Shown here piece after piece: positions 59,823 to 64,000 of a stretch of 64,000 nt of DNA. The number at the start of each line of letters is the position of its first letter. The first letter of the stretch is position 1. The DNA is from Pseudoruegeria sp. HB172150 (GTDB lineage: Bacteria; Pseudomonadota; Alphaproteobacteria; Rhodobacterales; Rhodobacteraceae): NCBI RefSeq assembly GCF_013184805.1, contig NZ_JAATNG010000001.1:1488001-1552000 (forward strand). The letters are read 5' to 3'. Both the position numbers and the translations under genes were made by a program. Under the pieces are notes generated by a model that was not told where the DNA came from, made no database searches, and worked only from the letters and a program-made list of their open reading frames with translations.

Positions 59823-60736
59823 CCACCACTGACTTCACCCTTTCTGCCATCGAGGGTAACGGCGAGATCGGTGCGCTGACGCCGGGCCAAATCTTTCGCC
59901 AGCGAATGTTCGGGCATACCGGCTTCCTGATCGGTGCCGGCCTGATCCTGCTGATCGCGCTGGTGGCGATCTTTGCCCCGGTACTTGCCCCGCATGACCC
60001 CTTCGCGCAGTCGCTGTCGTCGCGGATGCTGCCGCCGGTCTGGATCGAGGGCGGCACTTGGGATCACATCCTGGGGACCGACCAGAATGGCCGGGATTAC
60101 CTGAGCCGGCTGATCTATGGCACACGCGTGTCGATCACCATCGGACTCGGCGCGGCCACGGTGGGGCTGTTGATCGGCGTTACGCTGGGCGTGATCGCCG
60201 GATATTTCGGCGGCTGGATCGACCATGGCATCAGCTTTCTGCTGACGGCACAGCTGGCGCTGCCCGGGCTGCTGCTGGCGATGGCGCTTGTCTTTATCAT
60301 TGGGCCGTCGATCTGGGTGGTGATCGGCATCGTCGGCGTGCTGCACTGGACTTACTATCTCGTGGTGACACGGGCCGCGACGCAGCGCATCCGCTCGCTC
60401 GACTTTGTTGCCGCCGCGGCGGCGTCGGGCGCGAGTTCGCGCCAGATCATCTGGCACGAGATCCTGCCGAACCTGCTGAGCGCGATCATTGTGATCTTCA
60501 CGTTCGAGCTGGGCATCGCGATCCTCGCCGAAAGCTCGCTGAGCTTCCTCGGCGTCGGGATCCAGCCGCCAACCCCGTCCTGGGGCCTGATGATCGCCGA
60601 GGGCAAGCAGGCCATGTTCTACCGGCCGTGGCTGGTGATCCTGCCGGGCATCTGCCTGTTCTTGCTGGTGATCGGCGCCAACCTGATGGGCGACGGCCTG
60701 CGCGACATTACCTCGCCGGAGGGCCGCAACGAATGA
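59819..60736 (+). CDS. Peptide-type ABC permease (DppC-like)
   Basis: 305 residues. LAPHDPFAQSLSSRMLPP...GGTWDHILGTDQNGRDYLSRLIYGTRVSI is the DppC signature block. The coupling loop is AAAASGASSRQIIWHEILPNLLSAIIVI, and SSLSFLGVGIQPPTPSWGLMIAEGKQ lies near the C-terminus. Its stop overlaps the start of the fused ATPase (ATGA). Confidence 0.94.
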   Translation: MTTTDFTLSAIEGNGEIGALTPGQIFRQRMFGHTGFLIGAGLILLIALVAIFAPVLAPHDPFAQSLSSRMLPPVWIEGGTWDHILGTDQNGRDYLSRLIYGTRVSITIGLGAATVGLLIGVTLGVIAGYFGGWIDHGISFLLTAQLALPGLLLAMALVFIIGPSIWVVIGIVGVLHWTYYLVVTRAATQRIRSLDFVAAAAASGASSRQIIWHEILPNLLSAIIVIFTFELGIAILAESSLSFLGVGIQPPTPSWGLMIAEGKQAMFYRPWLVILPGICLFLLVIGANLMGDGLRDITSPEGRNE

Positions 60737-62364
60737 CCGGGCTTCTGGATATTCGCAACCTCGACATCTCGCTGGCGCTGCCCGGCGGCAGCCTGCACGC
60801 GGTGAAGGACGTGACCCTTTCGCTGGAAAAGGGCGAGTCGCTGGGGATCGTCGGTGAAAGCGGTTCGGGCAAATCGATGACCGCGCTGACGCTGATGCGG
60901 CTGCTGCCGCGCAGCGCTAGATGCAAGGCGGCGCGGCTATCCTTCGACGGACAGGACCTGCCCGCGCTGGACGACCGGACTTTTGCCGAAACCATCGCCG
61001 GCCCGCGCATCGGTATGATCTTTCAGGAACCGATGACCTCGCTGAACCCGGTCTACACCATCGGGCGGCAGATGACCGAGGCGGCGGTGGCGCGCGGCCT
61101 GCTGTCCGCACGGGAGGCGCGACGCAAGGCAATCGACCTGCTCGAACGCGTCGGCATCTCCGATCCGGAAAACCGGATGTCGCAGTTCCCGCACCAGATG
61201 TCGGGCGGCCAGCGGCAGCGCGTGATGATCGCGATGACGCTGATGCTGGACCCGGACCTGTTGATCGCGGACGAGCCGACGACGGCGCTGGACGTGACGG
61301 TGCAGGCGCAGATCCTCGACCTGCTGGACGGGCTGCGGCGTGAGCGGCAAATGGGGCTGATCCTGATCTCTCACGATCTGGCCGTGGTGGCGCAGCGCAC
61401 CGACAAGGTGGCGGTAATGTACTCCGGGGAGTTGGTAGAGCAGGGCGCCGCCAATCAGGTGCTGTTCGCCCCGCGGCACGACTACACCAAGAAACTGCTG
61501 GCGGCGATCCCGCGGCTGGACGGGCCACCGGGCCGCGTTGTCGCTGCCGCACCGAAGGAAGAAGAGGTGATCGCGGCGCGCGACGTCACCCGCCTTTTCA
61601 GCTCGCGCAAGGGCCTGTTCGGCCCGCGCCGCGAGGTCCGTGCGCTCGACGGTGTTAGCATGGCGTTGAAACGCGGCGAGACACTGGCCCTGATCGGCGA
61701 AAGTGGGTCGGGCAAGTCGACGCTGGCACGCATTCTGCTGGGGCTGGACGAGGCCAGTTCCGGCGACGTCACGATGCTGGGCCGGTCACTCGCCGAGATC
61801 CCGGCGACCGAGCGCGCGCGATTCGTGCAGCCTGTGTTCCAGGACCCCTATACCTCGCTGAACCCGCGCCGCCGGCTGGCAGAGATCATTGCCCGACCGC
61901 TGGTCCTGCGGGGCGAAGGCGACAAGGCGTCGAGACTGGCGGCAGTGCGCGACGCGATGGAGCATGTGCGCCTGCCGCCCCGGCTGCTGCACGCTTATCC
62001 GTCGCAGCTGTCGGGCGGCCAGCGTCAGCGTGTCGCCATCGCCCGGGCGCTGGTAACGCGGCCCGAGGCGCTGATCTGTGACGAGCCGACTTCGGCGCTG
62101 GACGTTTCTGTGCAGGCGCAGATCCTGAAGCTGCTGGACGAGCTGCGCGCCGAGATGGGGCTGACCTGCCTGCTGATCACCCATGACATGGCGGTGGTGC
62201 ACGAAGTCGCCGACCGCGTGGCCGTGATGTATCAGGGCCGGATCGTCGAGGAAGGATCGGCGCAGACGGTGCTGGCACATCCCGACAATGACTATACCGC
62301 GCGCCTGCTGGCGGCGGCACCGCGGTTCGGAGAGACCGCCGAAGACCTGAAGGTGGCCCAATGA
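60733..62364 (+). CDS. Fused double ATPase of peptide-type ABC importer (DppD-DppF)
   Basis: 543 residues with two complete ABC domains on one chain. First: Walker A GESGSGKSM (about residue 41), signature MSGGQRQRVMIA, Walker B LLIADEPTTALDV, His in ISHDLAVVA. Second: Walker A GESGSGKST (about residue 322), signature LSGGQRQRVAIA, Walker [13 protein letters not shown], His in ITHDMAVVH. A linker at about 265-285 contains the DppD-type C-terminal element. The fusion supplies both ATPases usually made by dppD and dppF. It overlaps the lyase gene by 4 bp. Confidence 0.94.
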   Translation: MTGLLDIRNLDISLALPGGSLHAVKDVTLSLEKGESLGIVGESGSGKSMTALTLMRLLPRSARCKAARLSFDGQDLPALDDRTFAETIAGPRIGMIFQEPMTSLNPVYTIGRQMTEAAVARGLLSAREARRKAIDLLERVGISDPENRMSQFPHQMSGGQRQRVMIAMTLMLDPDLLIADEPTTALDVTVQAQILDLLDGLRRERQMGLILISHDLAVVAQRTDKVAVMYSGELVEQGAANQVLFAPRHDYTKKLLAAIPRLDGPPGRVVAAAPKEEEVIAARDVTRLFSSRKGLFGPRREVRALDGVSMALKRGETLALIGESGSGKSTLARILLGLDEASSGDVTMLGRSLAEIPATERARFVQPVFQDPYTSLNPRRRLAEIIARPLVLRGEGDKASRLAAVRDAMEHVRLPPRLLHAYPSQLSGGQRQRVAIARALVTRPEALICDEPTSALDVSVQAQILKLLDELRAEMGLTCLLITHDMAVVHEVADRVAVMYQGRIVEEGSAQTVLAHPDNDYTARLLAAAPRFGETAEDLKVAQ

Positions 62365-63707
62365 AACTCAGCACCCCGGGCCTGACGCCCGCGACCCTTT
62401 TCGCGCGCGAGACACTCTGGCAGTCGTGGCTGGATGTTGAGGCGGCACTTGCCGAAGTGCAGGCAGAGATGGGCATGATCCCCGAAAGCGCCGCGGCGGG
62501 CATCCGCGACGCTGCGCGGCTTGACCGTATCGGGATCGAGGCGCTGGAGGCCGATATCCGGCTCACCCATGCGCCGATCCTGTCGCTGACGCGCCTGCTG
62601 GGCCGGGCTGCGGGCGAGGCAGGGGCCTGGGTGCATTGGGGCGCCACGACACAGAACGTTATGCAGACTGGACGCATCCTGCTGATCCGAGAGGCGGATG
62701 CCGCGATCCGGCGGACGTTGTCTGGGGCGCTGGCACGGCTCGCCGATCTGGCCGAGACCCATGCCGAAACGATCATGGCCGGGCGCACCAATCGGCAGCA
62801 TGCGCTGCCGATCACCTTCGGCTTCAAGGTTGCTGGCTGGATCGAGGAACTGTCCCGCGCTGTAGACCGCCTCGACTGCGGTGGACGGCGGCTGTTCGTG
62901 TTACCCTTCGGCGGTGCGGTGGGCGCTATGCATGCCTTCGGCCCGCAGGGGCAGGAGCTGAATCGGCTGCTTGCCGCGCGCTTCGGACTGGAAGTATTGC
63001 TGGTTCCGGGTCGCGCGATCAACGACCTTTTTGCCGATTACATCGTCCAGCTTTCGCTGCTGGCGATGAGCATCGAGCGCATTGCCGCCGAACTCTACCT
63101 ACTGATGACCGAGGAGATCGGCGAGATATCCGAGACGCTGGACGCCGGCACCGTCGGGTCTTCGACCATGCCGCACAAGGTGAACCCGAAATACGTGGTC
63201 CGCGTTCTGGCCGATGCCGCCGAATTGCGCTGCCTCGCGGCCCCGGCGATGGAGACCGGGCGGTCGAGCCACGAAGGAGATTCCGCGACCAACCAGCTTC
63301 TTGGCTCGGTGACCGACCGCTCGATCCCGCTGGCGTGGGACATGGCGGTGAGGTTCGAGGGTCTGCTGAGACGCATCGCCGTGGACACCGCGCGCATGGA
63401 ACGGAATTCTGGCCTGACCGGTGGCGCAATTGCGACCGAGCGGCTGATGATGCTGCTGGCGCCAAAGTCCGGCCGGGCCGAGGCGCATGACCTGATCCAT
63501 CACGCGCTGGATCACCGGCCCGAGGGTGCGGCGACGCCCACCGAGGCGCTGCTCGCCAACCCGGCCCTGCGCGCGCATTTCACTGCGGAGGAGATCGCCG
63601 ACGCGCTCGACCCCGCCGGCTATTGCGGCGACAGCGTGCGTATCGCGGGTGACGCGGCGGTGTTGGCGCGGGATCTGTCACGCAGGCTGAAGGATCAGAT
63701 CAGGTAG
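62361..63707 (+). CDS. Fumarase/aspartase-superfamily lyase (adenylosuccinate lyase-like)
   Basis: 448 residues. The superfamily signature GSSTMPHKVNPK (about residues 269-280) carries the flexible catalytic Ser loop. Other conserved regions are HWGATTQNVMQTG and AGRTNRQHALPITFGFKVAGW, with His residues for base and anion binding. A 3-carboxymuconate cycloisomerase/PurB-type C-terminal extension follows. Members eliminate fumarate from N-succinyl compounds or lactonise muconates. It is not next to pur or pca genes. Translational coupling to a peptide-type importer suggests it splits the imported compound, perhaps an aspartate-derived amine, which is conjecture. Confidence 0.83.
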   Translation: MKLSTPGLTPATLFARETLWQSWLDVEAALAEVQAEMGMIPESAAAGIRDAARLDRIGIEALEADIRLTHAPILSLTRLLGRAAGEAGAWVHWGATTQNVMQTGRILLIREADAAIRRTLSGALARLADLAETHAETIMAGRTNRQHALPITFGFKVAGWIEELSRAVDRLDCGGRRLFVLPFGGAVGAMHAFGPQGQELNRLLAARFGLEVLLVPGRAINDLFADYIVQLSLLAMSIERIAAELYLLMTEEIGEISETLDAGTVGSSTMPHKVNPKYVVRVLADAAELRCLAAPAMETGRSSHEGDSATNQLLGSVTDRSIPLAWDMAVRFEGLLRRIAVDTARMERNSGLTGGAIATERLMMLLAPKSGRAEAHDLIHHALDHRPEGAATPTEALLANPALRAHFTAEEIADALDPAGYCGDSVRIAGDAAVLARDLSRRLKDQIR

Positions 63708-64000
63708 ACGAGTTCCGCCGTCTGCGGTTCGGCGGCGCGCCGTTCCTCGACATGCGCCGACAGCGCATCTAGGAACACCTCACACAGGTCGGCGCGCGGC
63801 CCCTTGGCGTGAAGGCTGGCATAGGTGATCCAGTGATCGCCCTCCAGAGGTCGCATCACCAGCCCAGTCTGTGCCGAGGCGGGCAGCGTCACCGCGTCGA
63901 TCAGCGTCAGGCCAAGCCCGTTGCGCACCATCTCGACGGTCACCAGTGTGGAACCGGTTTCGAATGAGACCTGCGGCCGCAGTCCTGCTTCGCCCATTGC
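63695..64000 (-). CDS. LysR family regulator, C-terminal part (cut by window edge)
   Basis: The open frame runs off the window end. The visible 100 or so residues show the effector-domain pattern PQVSFETGSTLVTVEMVRNGLGLTLIDAVTLPAS...GLVMRPLEGDHWITYASLHAKGPRADLCEVFLDALSAHV, typical of LysR second lobes. It converges on and overlaps the lyase gene by 13 bp. It is a candidate regulator of the importer-lyase operon. Confidence 0.8.
   Translation of the reverse strand, partial: AMGEAGLRPQVSFETGSTLVTVEMVRNGLGLTLIDAVTLPASAQTGLVMRPLEGDHWITYASLHAKGPRADLCEVFLDALSAHVEERRAAEPQTAELVYLI

Overview
The window is GC-rich chromosomal DNA. It most likely comes from an alphaproteobacterium of the Rhodobacteraceae (Paracoccus/roseobacter type). 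The inference rests on the gene repertoire: many substrate-specific ABC and tripartite transporters, a DUF1826 plus DUF6525 pair typical of that family, Zur boxes of alphaproteobacterial form, and a tRNA-Gly(UCC) of alphaproteobacterial sequence. No rRNA, CRISPR array, prophage or replication origin was seen. Two tRNA genes (Ser-GGA, Gly-UCC) and one decayed IS3-family element are present.

Layout. 1-1.7 kb: the end of an AlaX-type Ala-tRNA editing protein, a methyltransferase and tRNA-Ser. 2.1-5.7 kb: an OmpR/EnvZ-like two-component pair beside two exported proteins (MipA/OmpV family and an 88-residue unknown). Two almost identical 31-bp direct-repeat boxes sit upstream of these genes, and a small leader ORF plus intrinsic terminator precedes the MipA gene. 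5.9-11.3 kb: a cytochrome P450 and a two-gene RND efflux pump. 11.8-20.8 kb: an amino-acid-type ABC importer with an M20 amidohydrolase, a PLP-dependent Cys/Met-type lyase, an amidase, a PhyH dioxygenase and two LysR regulators, which looks like uptake and degradation of an amide-linked amino-acid derivative.

20.9-34.5 kb is a metal island, and I consider it the most interesting part. Three matching 7-3-7 inverted repeats (Zur boxes) lie before a COG0523 GTPase operon, between zur and znuA, and before a peptide/opine-type ABC importer operon that ends in an EamA-type exporter. ZnuA has no ZnuB/ZnuC here. Instead it is followed by a ZevA/ZevB-like pair. The last operon has the architecture of opine-metallophore (staphylopine/pseudopaline, Cnt) import and export systems, but no metallophore biosynthesis gene lies in the window.

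34.9-39.7 kb: IclR, an RraA-type aldolase and a complete TctCBA tripartite transporter, probably for a di/tricarboxylate. 40-45.8 kb: membrane-related genes (CPBP protease with divergent TetR, phospholipase D family protein, 4-TM holin-superfamily protein, exported unknown, AI-2E family permease). 45.9-47.5 kb: a degenerate IS3 element that truncates an unrelated gene. 47.8-56.7 kb: a LacI-controlled sugar ABC operon with a GH106 alpha-L-rhamnosidase-like enzyme. 57-64 kb: tRNA-Gly and a peptide-type ABC importer with a fused double ATPase, coupled to a fumarase/aspartase-superfamily lyase and a convergent LysR gene cut by the window edge.

Most clusters follow the same plan: one local regulator with its operator, one importer, and one or a few catabolic enzymes. 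All calls were made by reading the sequence without database searches. Substrates are inferences.
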